A stretch of DNA of 34,621 nt from an uncultured Mycoplasmatota bacterium. GTDB taxonomy: Bacteria > Bacillota_I > Bacilli_A > RF39 > UBA660. The notes beneath the pieces were generated by a model. It saw nothing but the letters and a program-made list of their open reading frames with translations, did no database searches and was not told where the DNA came from. Shown one piece after another: positions 6,195 through 14,103 of this stretch. Made by a program: the position numbers and the translations under genes. The stretch covers positions 1 through 34,621 of the forward strand of contig CAOJBM010000012.1 of the NCBI GenBank assembly GCA_948329525.1, in the 5' to 3' direction. Within the stretch, counting starts at the first letter, position 1; the number at the start of each line of letters is the position of its first letter.

Positions 6195-8759
6195 CTACTT
6201 TGTTTCATACCAATCAGTTCCATAATCAGAACTTACAATAATTGGGACATCTAATTCTATAGCATTTTCCATTTCTTCTTTTACAATCTTTTCAACAAGG
6301 CATTTTTCCTCTTCTTTAACATCAAAAATGAGTTCATCGTGGACTTGTAAAAGCATCTTACTCTTAATACCTTGATTCTTAAATTCTTGATAAATATTAA
6401 CCATTGCTTTTTTTATTATATCAGCACTTGTTCCTTGTATTGGCGTATTAAGAGCTATTCGCTCTCCTCCTTGTCTTATCATATAATTCTTATTGAATAA
6501 TTCAGGTATTGCTCTTTTTCGATTAAATAAAGTCCTAACAAAACCTTTTTGATAAGCTTCTTCTTTAATATTATCCATATAGTCTTTAACACCAGGATAT
6601 AGTTCATAGTATTTATTTATAAACTTAGTTGCTTCACTAGGACTTATATCTAAATTTTCTCCTAAACCAAAGCCAGATATACCATAAACAATCCCAAATA
6701 TGACAGCTTTTGCTGTACGACGTTCATATTTAGTAACTTCACTTATATCTTTATCGTGAATATCAGCTGCTACTTTTGAGTGAATATCAAGGCCATTTAT
6801 AAAAGCATCTTGTAATTCTTTAGAGCCACTTATATGAGCAAGGATACGAAGTTCGATTTGCGAGTAATCAGCACTATATAATAAATCATTACATGGTAAG
6901 AAAGCTTTTCTAATTTTTCTACCTTCTTCATCTCTTGCAGGAATATTTTGCATATTTGGTTCAATACTAGAAAGTCTTCCTGTTCTTGTTAAATTCTGTT
7001 TATAAATCGTATGAATTTTACCATCACTTTCAATAAACGTACTTAGTCCTTCTAAATAAGTACTATTCATTTTAGTTAAATTACGATATTCTAATATTTT
7101 CTCAATAATTGGATGAACTCCAACAAGTTTTTGAAGTATTTTAACATCAGTTTTATACCCACGACTATTTCTTTTTCCATGAGGTAGTGCTAATCTATCA
7201 AATAATACTTCTCCTAATTGTAGCGGACTACTAATATTAAATTTACAACCAGCAAGCTCATATATTTCTTTAGTTAAAAGGTTAATCTTTTCTAAAATAT
7301 CTTGATGTTTTGTTTCTAAAATCTCTTTATCACACTTAATTCCTGTAAACTCCATATCAGCAAGAACTGTTATTAAAGGCATCTCAATTTCTTTAAATAA
7401 TTCTTCCATCTTTTCTTTTTCTAGTTCTTCCATAAATCTTTCTTTTGTATCATAAATATAGCGGGATTTTAAACAAACATCAATAGCTGTAAAACCTTGT
7501 TTCAGTGAGTTATCATAGAAAGGAACACCAACACCATTTTGATTCATAAGATAAGCTATATCATCTTTAACATTATATTCAAGTAAGTAAGCAGCAATCA
7601 TTAAATCAAAATTCACTTGTTCTAGCTCTAACCCCATTTTTTTTAATAAATACCATTCTTTTTTATAATCAAAAGTTGAAATATTTTTGTCTTTTAAAAG
7701 AGGAATTACAAAAGGTATTAAATTTTTTTCAATGAAATAATTTTTATCGCCACTAGATAGTGCCATACCAAAAATAGAAGCATTATGATAATTAGGATTA
7801 TTACACTCAATATAAAAAGCAACATCTCTATCCAAAACTATCTCACTAACATTGTTAATTTTTTTAAATTCAATACTGGCTTTTTTAGCTTTTGTTTTTC
7901 CTTTTTCCATGTTTTTTAAGAAAGAATAAAACTCTAATTCGTTATAAATATCTATTAATTCTTCTTTTGAACCCATATATTTCAACTCTTCTAAGCTAAT
8001 ATTAAGAGGTACTTCATTATATATAGTTGCTAATTCATAGCTTATATAAGCATTTTCTTTGTCTATAATTAATTTTTCTTGTAATTTTCCTTTTATTTCA
8101 TCAATATGTTCATAAATATTATTAATTGTTCCATATTGCTGTAATAAATTTAGAGCTGTTTTATCTCCTACCCCTTTAACTCCTGGAATATTGTCTGATG
8201 CATCTCCTGCTAAAGCTTTATAATCGATAATACTTATGGGATCAATACCCCAATCTTCTTTAAAAGTTTTCGTGTTATAACGAATATACCCTTTTTGTTT
8301 TAATAGTTTAACATCAACTTGTTCATTAATTAGTTGCAGTAAATCTTTATCGCTACTTACTATTGTTGCTTCAAAGTCTAAATGGTCATAAGCCATTTTA
8401 GCTAAAGTTCCAATAATATCATCTGCCTCATATGGTTCTAGTTCTAAATACTTAATACCCATAGCATCAAGAATTTTTCTTGAAATAGGCATTTGTTTTA
8501 ATAATTCATCTGGTGTTTCACTTCTTCCCTCTTTATAACTTGCATATTTTTTCTTACGAAAATTAGTACCAACATCAAAAGCAACAGCTATATAAGAAGG
8601 TTTTTCTTCTTCAATAATCTTATTCATCATACTAACAAAGCCATATAAAGCATTAGTAGGAGTTCCTTTACTATTTTTCATTATATTACCATGATATGCT
8701 GTTGCATAATAGCTTCTAAACATTAAATTATTTCCATCTACTAAAATGATTTTATTCAT
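6195..8759 (-). CDS. polA: DNA polymerase I
   Basis: An 854-residue family-A polymerase for gap filling and Okazaki-fragment maturation. The N-terminal 5'-3' exonuclease domain (about 1-290) is intact (ILVDGNNLMFRSY; ALAGDASDNIPGVKGVG). The central 3'-5' exonuclease domain (about 300-460) looks inactive: the usual D-x-E motif reads FYIEC and the second motif FDYKKE lacks its Asp. This is typical of Bacillus-type Pol I. Polymerase motifs are intact: A with Asp631 (YSADYSQIELR), B (RRTAKAVIFGIVYG) and C with His807-Asp808 (LLQVHDELIFD). The ATG at 8759 is preferred over the in-frame GTG at 8768, which lies inside the SD AGGTGG. First gene of the operon with the efflux-like gene and mutM. Confidence 0.97.
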   Translation of the reverse strand: MNKIILVDGNNLMFRSYYATAYHGNIMKNSKGTPTNALYGFVSMMNKIIEEEKPSYIAVAFDVGTNFRKKKYASYKEGRSETPDELLKQMPISRKILDAMGIKYLELEPYEADDIIGTLAKMAYDHLDFEATIVSSDKDLLQLINEQVDVKLLKQKGYIRYNTKTFKEDWGIDPISIIDYKALAGDASDNIPGVKGVGDKTALNLLQQYGTINNIYEHIDEIKGKLQEKLIIDKENAYISYELATIYNEVPLNISLEELKYMGSKEELIDIYNELEFYSFLKNMEKGKTKAKKASIEFKKINNVSEIVLDRDVAFYIECNNPNYHNASIFGMALSSGDKNYFIEKNLIPFVIPLLKDKNISTFDYKKEWYLLKKMGLELEQVNFDLMIAAYLLEYNVKDDIAYLMNQNGVGVPFYDNSLKQGFTAIDVCLKSRYIYDTKERFMEELEKEKMEELFKEIEMPLITVLADMEFTGIKCDKEILETKHQDILEKINLLTKEIYELAGCKFNISSPLQLGEVLFDRLALPHGKRNSRGYKTDVKILQKLVGVHPIIEKILEYRNLTKMNSTYLEGLSTFIESDGKIHTIYKQNLTRTGRLSSIEPNMQNIPARDEEGRKIRKAFLPCNDLLYSADYSQIELRILAHISGSKELQDAFINGLDIHSKVAADIHDKDISEVTKYERRTAKAVIFGIVYGISGFGLGENLDISPSEATKFINKYYELYPGVKDYMDNIKEEAYQKGFVRTLFNRKRAIPELFNKNYMIRQGGERIALNTPIQGTSADIIKKAMVNIYQEFKNQGIKSKMLLQVHDELIFDVKEEEKCLVEKIVKEEMENAIELDVPIIVSSDYGTDWYETK

Positions 8760-8775
8760 TACTACCACCTATTTA

Positions 8776-8805
8776 ATTTTATCACAAACTCTATTTAAAG
8801 TCACA
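8776..8805 (-). promoter_or_regulatory. Probable polA operon promoter
   Basis: On the minus strand TGTGAC (complement of 8800-8805), 18 bases, TAAAAT (complement of 8776-8781), ending 17 bases before the polA ATG. The -35 matches the consensus only in part. Confidence 0.4.
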
Positions 8806-8881
8806 TAAATACCACTAACTTTTCCAAAGAAAAAAATGGAGACTTTTCTTTTTAATACTAATTTCTTAAAACTCTTTAGAA

Positions 8882-8917
8882 GTAAAAAAGACAAAGTTTA
8901 TTGTTCTTCTTTGTCTT
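8882..8917 (-). terminator. ssb terminator, stem within the 3' end of the coding region
   Basis: Perfect 9-bp stem on the minus strand, AAGACAAAG / CTTTGTCTT (complement of 8909-8917 and 8888-8896), with a 12-base loop and a following T run. The left arm lies in the last ssb codons. Confidence 0.8.
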
Positions 8918-9239
8918 CTCTTTTACTACTTAAAAAAGTAACTTTTTCAGCAACTACTTCAAGTTTTTGGTGAGTTTTATTTTCTTTATCTTCATAACTT
9001 CTTACTTGTAATCTGCCTTTAACTCCAACAACATCACCTTTATGGCAATACTCATTAGTATTAGCAGCTATTGCATCCCAAAGAACACAATTAATAAAAT
9101 CTGTCTCATAAAGCCCACTAGAATTTTTAAAAGTTCTTTGAACAGCAAGAGTTATTGTGGAAACTTTTTTTCCACTTTCGGTAGTAATGACTTCTGGATC
9201 TTTTGTTAATCTACCGACTAAAACGACTTGATTTAACAT
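8898..9239 (-). CDS. ssb: Single-stranded DNA-binding protein, short form
   Basis: A 113-residue OB-fold protein that coats single-stranded DNA. Signature N-terminus MLNQVVLVGRLTKDPEV, then FINCVLWDAIAANT and the GDVVGVKGRLQVRSYEDK strand pair. The ATG at 9239 follows GGGAGG at 6 bases; the longer frame upstream lies over the promoter. The protein lacks the long Gly/Gln-rich linker and the acidic DDD-x-PF tip of SsbA; it ends in EDKEEQ. Its length matches the B. subtilis SsbB (YwpH) type. It is not in the rpsF-ssb-rpsR arrangement of the main ssb, so it could be a second SSB, but that cannot be settled from this window. Monocistronic, with its own promoter and terminator. Confidence 0.93.
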   Translation of the reverse strand: MLNQVVLVGRLTKDPEVITTESGKKVSTITLAVQRTFKNSSGLYETDFINCVLWDAIAANTNEYCHKGDVVGVKGRLQVRSYEDKENKTHQKLEVVAEKVTFLSSKREDKEEQ

Positions 9240-9261
9240 GCATAACCTCCCTTCGAAAAAG

Positions 9262-9290
9262 ACTATAACAAAAGAAATTAAATTTAACAA
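9262..9290 (-). promoter_or_regulatory. ssb promoter, near-consensus sigma-A
   Basis: TTGTTA (complement of 9285-9290), 17-base spacer, TATAGT (complement of 9262-9267), 22 bases before the ssb ATG. Confidence 0.7.
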
Positions 9291-9369
9291 ATCACGATTT
9301 TGGGATTATTTAAGTTTTAAAATAGCAATTTTTAAGAAACTGTATAACTAATTTTTGAAATATTGCCCC

Positions 9370-9407
9370 AAAAAAAATACAAAAATCCAATTATTGTAGT
9401 TTTTGCA
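9370..9407 (-). terminator. sufB terminator
   Basis: On the minus strand TGCAAAAA / TTTTTGTA (one G-U pair, 14-base loop) is followed by eight T. It lies 7 bases after the sufB stop. Confidence 0.65.
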
Positions 9408-9413
9408 TTTTTT

Positions 9414-10709
9414 TTAATTTTTTAACAATTTATTAAGTTCTACTGCATATTCCATAGGTAATTCCTTTTTAAAGTCATTAATAAAGCCCATTATAAGTTC
9501 TTCTTTAGCAGCATTTTCACTTAATCCTTTGCTTTGTAAATAGAATAACTTTTCAGCACTTATTTTAGAAATACTTGCCTCATGTTCTAATTTAGACGAT
9601 GAGTTCCCAACAATATTTTTAGGGATAGTATCACTTTTCGAATATTCATCTAAAATAATTGTATCACATTTAATACTTGCGACACTATTTAAAGCACTTT
9701 TAGTAATTTTAGTTGTACCTCGATAATTAGCTACTCCTCCATTACTAGCAATTGATTTAGATAGAATATTACTTTTGGTATTCTTTCCTAAATGTATCAT
9801 CTTAGCTCCAGCATCAAGGATTTGGCCTTCTTTTGCATAAGCAATAGAAATAGAGTTACCCATAGAACCATCACCCTTTAAAATACAAGAAGGATACTTC
9901 ATTGTGACTTTACTCCCAATATTGCCATCTATCCATTCCATTAAGCCGTTATCTAATACTTCTGCTCTTTTGGTAACTAAGTTCATAACATCTTTACTCC
10001 AATTTTGAATTGTAGAATAACGACACTTTGCATTTTCTTTAACGTAAATTTCCACCACTCCAGCATGAAGTGATGTCGTAGAATAACTTTTTGCTGTACA
10101 CCCTTCAATATAAGAAAGCTCTGAGTTTTCCGAAACAACAATAATTGTTCTTTCAAATTGTCCTAAAGATTCGGAATCAATTCTAAAATAACTTTGTAAT
10201 GGTCGATCAACCTTGACATTAGGTGGAATATAAATAAAAGATCCACCACTCCATAAAGCCGTATTTAAAGCTGTATATTTATTTTCATTATATTTAACTA
10301 AGTTGTTAAAATATTCTTTAAAAAGTATAGGATATTTCTTTAAGGCGTCATCAGTCGAAGTAAAGATAATATCAGAACCTAAACTTTGATTATGATAAAA
10401 GACTTCACTTTCGATTTGATTTGTCACCCCACCTAAGTATTTTTTCTCAGCATCAATTACTCCTAATTTTTTAAAAGTATCTTTAACAGAACAAGATACA
10501 TTATTCCAATCATCAGTAAGTTTAGTTCCTTTTTCTTTTTTATAGTAATTAATATTATCAAAATCAATCTCTATTTTAGGACCAAAATCAGGTTCAGGAA
10601 GTTTTTTAAATTCTTCATAAGCTTTTAGTCTTATATCAAGCATCCAAGATGGTTCTTCTTTACTCTTTGATAAATTAATGATAAATTGTTCATCTAGTTT
10701 TTTCTTCAT
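9414..10709 (-). CDS. sufB: Fe-S cluster assembly scaffold SufB
   Basis: A 431-residue member of the SufB/SufD family, SufB subtype. It builds Fe-S clusters in a SufBCD complex with the ATPase SufC. SufB hallmarks are SYIEGCTAKSYSTTSLHAGV, TIQNWSKDVMNLVTKRA, DGNIGSKVTMKYPS and the C-terminal GLSENAAKEELIMGFI ... LPMEYAVELNKLL. The conserved Cys348 (IKCDTIILDE) and the Glu375-His376 pair (LEHEAS), needed for cluster assembly, are present. It is about 35 residues shorter than typical SufB, mainly at the N-terminus. In most Firmicutes it is the last gene of sufCDSUB; here it stands alone, flanked by an intrinsic terminator and a divergent unrelated gene. SufC, SufS and SufU must be encoded elsewhere. 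Confidence 0.96.
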   Translation of the reverse strand: MKKKLDEQFIINLSKSKEEPSWMLDIRLKAYEEFKKLPEPDFGPKIEIDFDNINYYKKEKGTKLTDDWNNVSCSVKDTFKKLGVIDAEKKYLGGVTNQIESEVFYHNQSLGSDIIFTSTDDALKKYPILFKEYFNNLVKYNENKYTALNTALWSGGSFIYIPPNVKVDRPLQSYFRIDSESLGQFERTIIVVSENSELSYIEGCTAKSYSTTSLHAGVVEIYVKENAKCRYSTIQNWSKDVMNLVTKRAEVLDNGLMEWIDGNIGSKVTMKYPSCILKGDGSMGNSISIAYAKEGQILDAGAKMIHLGKNTKSNILSKSIASNGGVANYRGTTKITKSALNSVASIKCDTIILDEYSKSDTIPKNIVGNSSSKLEHEASISKISAEKLFYLQSKGLSENAAKEELIMGFINDFKKELPMEYAVELNKLLKN

Positions 10710-10725
10710 TTTAAATCACAATATA

Positions 10726-10731
10726 ATTATA
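10726..10731 (-). promoter_or_regulatory. -10 element of sufB
   Basis: A consensus TATAAT (complement of 10726-10731), 16 bases before the sufB ATG. The -35 is poor; the promoter partly abuts the divergent promoter at 10748-10776. Confidence 0.45.
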
Positions 10732-10747
10732 CACCATTATTTTCTAT

Positions 10748-10776
10748 TTGAAAATATCTTGCGTTTTTGATATGAT
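10748..10776 (+). promoter_or_regulatory. Promoter of the tail-anchored protein gene
   Basis: TTGAAA (10748-10753), 17-base spacer, TATGAT (10771-10776). The near-consensus promoter shows that translation starts downstream at 10802, although the frame is open further upstream. Confidence 0.7.
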
Positions 10777-10801
10777 TATTTATAAGAATAGGAGTATGCT
10801 T

Positions 10802-11479
10802 ATGAGTTATTTAAATGATGCAATTATTAAGCAAATATTAGAATCTAATCCTAACTTTAATTCTATAACTTATCAAGATAATACTTTAGAGTTGGAAGGG
10901 CAAATAATCGATTTAAATAATTTTAGTTTAGTCGAAATATTTGGTTCTTATAGTGAACTAAAAGAAGATTGTCAAAAAGAAACAATGACTGCCCAAGATT
11001 TATTTGAAATAATAAAACTTAATGTAACAATAAAAAGTATTAATATTCCTAATGAAAATAATAACCTCTTGAGCATTTTTGATTATCAAAGAATTTTAGA
11101 AAGTGAAGAGCTATCACAAATAGATGAAGACGCATTAAATATTTTTTATGATTTTATCGAAGAATTATATCGCTATCGCTCCTATCTTTGTGAAGATAGT
11201 TTAAGTTATTTAAAAGAATACGAAAACTATATCTTAGATTTAATGTTGAGGGATAATTTAAACTTTAAAGAAGAAGATGCTATATCAAAATATGAAACAC
11301 TAGCTAATACTAAAAATAGAAGTGAAGAAATAAATATAGAACATATAAATAAATTAGAGCTTTTAGAAAGAAGAGCAAAAAGAGCTGGATATGCTAATTC
11401 CCTGCTCATTGTCGAAATAGTAATTCTTGCAACATTTACTTTAAGTTCATTTATCTTTCTATGGCTTTTTAACAAGTAA
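10802..11479 (+). CDS. Unknown protein with C-terminal membrane anchor (226 aa)
   Basis: I do not recognise a family. The start at 10802 has GGAG 7 bases upstream; ATG 10796 is too close to the SD. Residues 1-200 are acidic, soluble and mostly helical, beginning with a possible small alpha/beta segment (NFNSITYQDNTLELEGQIIDL). A basic stretch (LLERRAKRAG) is followed by one hydrophobic helix (about residues 200-223) and ends LFNK. This is the layout of a tail-anchored protein with its main domain in the cytoplasm. Monocistronic with its own promoter and a bidirectional terminator shared with spoVS. Confidence 0.75.
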   Translation: MSYLNDAIIKQILESNPNFNSITYQDNTLELEGQIIDLNNFSLVEIFGSYSELKEDCQKETMTAQDLFEIIKLNVTIKSINIPNENNNLLSIFDYQRILESEELSQIDEDALNIFYDFIEELYRYRSYLCEDSLSYLKEYENYILDLMLRDNLNFKEEDAISKYETLANTKNRSEEINIEHINKLELLERRAKRAGYANSLLIVEIVILATFTLSSFIFLWLFNK

Positions 11480-11507
11480 AAAAGGTTCATTAACGAGCCT
11501 TTATTTT
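11477..11507. terminator. Bidirectional terminator between the 10802 gene and spoVS
   Basis: AAAGGTTC / GAGCCTTT stem (11481-11488 with 11495-11502, one G-U pair), 6-base loop. ATTTTG follows on plus and six T on minus. It overlaps the spoVS stop codon. Confidence 0.75.
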
Positions 11508-11761
11508 GTTTCAATAAGTAATTTGATAGCTGTTTTTTGTTCACCTTGAATTTCTATATCATTAAAAGAAGGTATAACAACCAAATTAACACCAGATGGA
11601 GCGATAAATCCACGACAGATAATTACAGCTTTAATTGCTTGATTAAGTGCCCCTGCACCAACTGCTTGAAGTTCCACTTCCTTTGACTCTCTTATTACAT
11701 TAGCTAAAGCTCCAGCTACTTTACTCGGATTTGAGCTAGATGATACTTTAAGTATTTCCAT
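11501..11761 (-). CDS. spoVS: Stage V sporulation protein S homologue
   Basis: An 86-residue Alba-like protein, the same length as B. subtilis SpoVS and very similar to my memory of it: MEILKVSSSSNPSKVAGAL, VGAGALNQAIKAVIICRG and the C-terminal QGEQKTAIKLLIE. In Bacillus it is needed for spore cortex/coat maturation, but homologues also occur in species that do not sporulate. Its presence alone does not prove sporulation. The ATG at 11761 is chosen over the in-frame GTG at 11770, which lies in the SD (AAGGGTG). Divergent from map, with a 12-base dyad (TTAGTCTACTAA, 11808-11819) in the intergenic region. Confidence 0.95.
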   Translation of the reverse strand: MEILKVSSSSNPSKVAGALANVIRESKEVELQAVGAGALNQAIKAVIICRGFIAPSGVNLVVIPSFNDIEIQGEQKTAIKLLIETK

Positions 11762-11820
11762 ATTTAACACCCTTTCTTATAATAAAATATATGTTAAATT
11801 AAAAATGTTAGTCTACTAAT

Positions 11821-11849
11821 TTGCTATTTTTTTTCTTTAAGAGTATAAT
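11821..11849 (+). promoter_or_regulatory. map promoter
   Basis: TTGCTA (11821-11826), 17-base spacer, TATAAT (11844-11849), 18 bases before the map ATG. Confidence 0.7.
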
Positions 11850-11867
11850 TCTATTTGGTGAAATTAT

Positions 11868-12617
11868 ATGATTACAATTAAAACAGAGGAAGAAATAGAA
11901 AAGTTAAGAATAGCAGGAAGTGTTGTTGGTAAGACTCATAAATATTTAATACCTTATTTAAAACCTGGTATTACAACTAAAGAAATTAATAAATTAGCCG
12001 AAGAGTTTATTGAGAGTCAAAATTGTACTCCTTCTTTTAAAGGATTATATGGCTTTCCAGGTGCTATTTGTATTTCTATTAATGATGAGGTCGTTCATGG
12101 AATCCCAGGAAGAAGAAAATTAAAAGATGGTGATATTATCAAACTCGATATAGGAGCTTGTTATGAAGGTTATCATGGGGACTCTGCATGGAGCTATATT
12201 GTTGGTGAAAAAAATCCAAAAGATGAGAAATTACTTTTACATACAGAAGAAGCTTTAATGGCAGGGCTTAGTGCTATTCATGATGGTTGTTACGTTGGTG
12301 ATATTGGACACGCTGTAGCAAAAGTTGCTCATAAATATAATTTAGGTGTAGTCAAAGAGTTAGTTGGACACGGAGTTGGTTCAAAAGTTCACGAGGAACC
12401 TGATGTTCCAAACTACGGAAAAATTGGTAAAGGTCCAGTTTTAAAAAAAGGTATGGTTATCGCTGTTGAACCAATGTTAAACCAAGGTACTGCTAAAGTT
12501 GTTATGCTTGATGATGATTGGACAATTGTAACAGAAGATGAAAAAAACAGTGCTCATTTTGAGCACACGGTTTTAGTTACCGAAGATGGTTATGAAATTT
12601 TAACTAAAAGAGATTAG
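11868..12617 (+). CDS. map: Methionine aminopeptidase, type Ia
   Basis: A 249-residue dimetal peptidase that removes the initiator Met from new proteins. All ligands are visible: Asp94 (KLDIGACYEG), Asp105 (YHGDSAWSY), His168 (LVGHGVGSKVHEEP), Glu201 (VAVEP-type, IAVEPML) and Glu232 (AHFEHTVLV). His77 (VVHGIPG) and His175 are the substrate-side histidines. There is no N-terminal zinc-binding extension. The SD GGTGA sits 7 bases before the ATG. Map usually lies in the secY-adk-map-infA cluster; here it is monocistronic with its own promoter and terminator, so the organism may have a second copy. Confidence 0.97.
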   Translation: MITIKTEEEIEKLRIAGSVVGKTHKYLIPYLKPGITTKEINKLAEEFIESQNCTPSFKGLYGFPGAICISINDEVVHGIPGRRKLKDGDIIKLDIGACYEGYHGDSAWSYIVGEKNPKDEKLLLHTEEALMAGLSAIHDGCYVGDIGHAVAKVAHKYNLGVVKELVGHGVGSKVHEEPDVPNYGKIGKGPVLKKGMVIAVEPMLNQGTAKVVMLDDDWTIVTEDEKNSAHFEHTVLVTEDGYEILTKRD

Positions 12618-12641
12618 TGAAAGTGTTACTAATCTTTATTT
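12611..12641 (+). terminator. map terminator
   Basis: Perfect 8-bp stem AGATTAGT / ACTAATCT (12611-12618 with 12628-12635), 9-base loop, then TTATTTTTT. The left arm includes the map stop codon. Confidence 0.85.
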
Positions 12642-12642
12642 T

Positions 12643-13120
12643 TTACACTAATTCATGTTCTCTTACTGCAATTTTTTCATCAGAACAATATTCTATGACA
12701 AATTTATTTTCTTTCTTACAAATTAAAATTCCTATTGTATTATTATTACTTATCTCTTTTATATTTTTATCTATATAATTTATATACTTTTGTACTTAAG
12801 AAAAATACTCTGCTTTAAATTCAATTACTTTTAATTCAACTACGACATAAGCATTATATTTTATATTAAATAAAAGCAAATCTATATAATTATTTCGATT
12901 ACCAATTTTTATTTTATATTCATTTTTAATAAAACTAAAGCCACTACCCAATTCATAAAAATGAAGGTATGTCTTCTAATATTAATTGCTGTAGTACTTT
13001 TTCACTAATAACTTCTATACTATTTTTATTCTTAATTATTATAGGGTTAGGTATTAAATCTTTAACATTAGTTTCTTCTTTGTTAATTAATTTATTTTTT
13101 ATTTCATTGTAATAATTCAT
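12643..13120 (-). pseudogene. Decayed YhcG/DUF1016-type PD-(D/E)XK nuclease gene
   Basis: This fills the 600-base gap after map. A good SD (AAGGAG) and ATG at 13120 start MNYYNEIKNK, like the N-terminus of the DUF1016 family. The frame then passes directly into the inter-domain part (VKDLIPNPIIIKNK), so most of the N-terminal domain is deleted. At the T5 run (12957-12961) the frame shifts. The next frame reads ELGSGFSFIKNEYKI, YIDLLLFNIKYNAYVVVELK (the D ... E-x-K nuclease core) and NTIGILICKKENKF up to the stop at 12643. An in-frame TAA (complement of 12796-12798) interrupts the C-terminal domain. Three separate lesions make it non-functional. Such genes are usually accessory, so it is probably the relic of a horizontally acquired gene. 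Confidence 0.8.
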
Positions 13121-13228
13121 TAATTAACAACTCCTTCTACTTATATTATTATAGGTAAAAGTCCAATTTTCTCTTTTTTATGAAATTTCTTTAAAAAATT
13201 AATTATTATAAAAATAGATAGGAATCTT

Positions 13229-14095
13229 TTATCTTTCCCATCTCGTATAAGAACCACAGGGTAGCACTAATTTACCATCTTTAAGAGGTATACCTAATTC
13301 ACTAGATGAAATACTTCCTTTAAACTTCTTGCCTACTGTAAGCGATAATATTGTTTCAATAATTGTTGTGGAAAGTCCTGTTGTATAAGAATTGATTAGA
13401 AATAATAAAGGTTCTTCACTTAATAGTTCACTACATAAACTAACTAAATCATATAAATCTTTTTCTAAGGACCACACTTCCCCGTTTTTGCCTCTTCCAA
13501 AAGATGGTGGGTCCATTAAAATAATATCGTATTTATGTCCCCTACGAATTTCTCTTTTAACAAATTTTTTAACATCATCAACTAAATATCTAATTTTAGC
13601 GTCTTTAAGGCCCGAAGAAACAGCATTTTCTTTCGCCCATTCGACCATTCCACTTGATGAATCGACATGAACGACACTTGCTCCTTCTTTGGCTGCTGCT
13701 ATTGTTGCAGCTCCAGTATACGCAAAAAGATTTAAGACACTAACTTCTTTCTTAGATTCTCTAATTATTTTTCGAATATAGTTCCAATTATAAGCTTGCT
13801 CTGGAAAAAGACCAGTATGCTTAAAACCCATTAATTTAATATTAAAAGTTAAATCATGATAGCTAACTGTCCAACGAGTAGGAATATTTTTATTTTTAAT
13901 CTTCCAAACTCCTCCACCTGTGTTGCTTCGCTCATAGATTGCATCTAAATTATTCCATAGTTGCTCATTTTGTTTCTCATCCCAGATAATTTGTGGGTCA
14001 GGTCTTAAAAGTTTAATTCCATTCCAACTTTCAAGTTTCATTTTACTACTCATATCTAAAAGTTCATAATCCAAAAAGTCATCTACATACTTCAT
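13229..14095 (-). CDS. SAM-dependent methyltransferase, RlmI-like (COG1092 type)
   Basis: A 288-residue Rossmann-fold methyltransferase. Motif I is VLNLFAYTGAAT (residues 120-131), the acidic ribose-binding end of beta-2 is VVHVDSSSGM (141-150), and motif IV is DPPSFGRG (195-202). The N-terminal LLRPDPQIIW segment is typical of this group, which is related to the 23S rRNA m5C1962 enzyme RlmI but lacks the PUA domain. The target is therefore probably RNA, but I cannot tell which. Last gene of a three-gene operon; its SD AGGTGA is fused to the TAG stop of the preceding gene. Confidence 0.85.
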   Translation of the reverse strand: MKYVDDFLDYELLDMSSKMKLESWNGIKLLRPDPQIIWDEKQNEQLWNNLDAIYERSNTGGGVWKIKNKNIPTRWTVSYHDLTFNIKLMGFKHTGLFPEQAYNWNYIRKIIRESKKEVSVLNLFAYTGAATIAAAKEGASVVHVDSSSGMVEWAKENAVSSGLKDAKIRYLVDDVKKFVKREIRRGHKYDIILMDPPSFGRGKNGEVWSLEKDLYDLVSLCSELLSEEPLLFLINSYTTGLSTTIIETILSLTVGKKFKGSISSSELGIPLKDGKLVLPCGSYTRWER

Positions 14096-14103
14096 AATGT
14101 CAC

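Noticed and set aside
8766-8768. GTG as the polA start (and the similar GTG at 11768-11770 for spoVS)
   Set aside because: Each GTG lies inside the SD of the downstream ATG, and family lengths fit the ATG.
13196-13230. Terminator after the methyltransferase gene
   Set aside because: Only a 5-bp AT stem (AGATA/TATCT) with a 9-base loop is visible; too weak to call.
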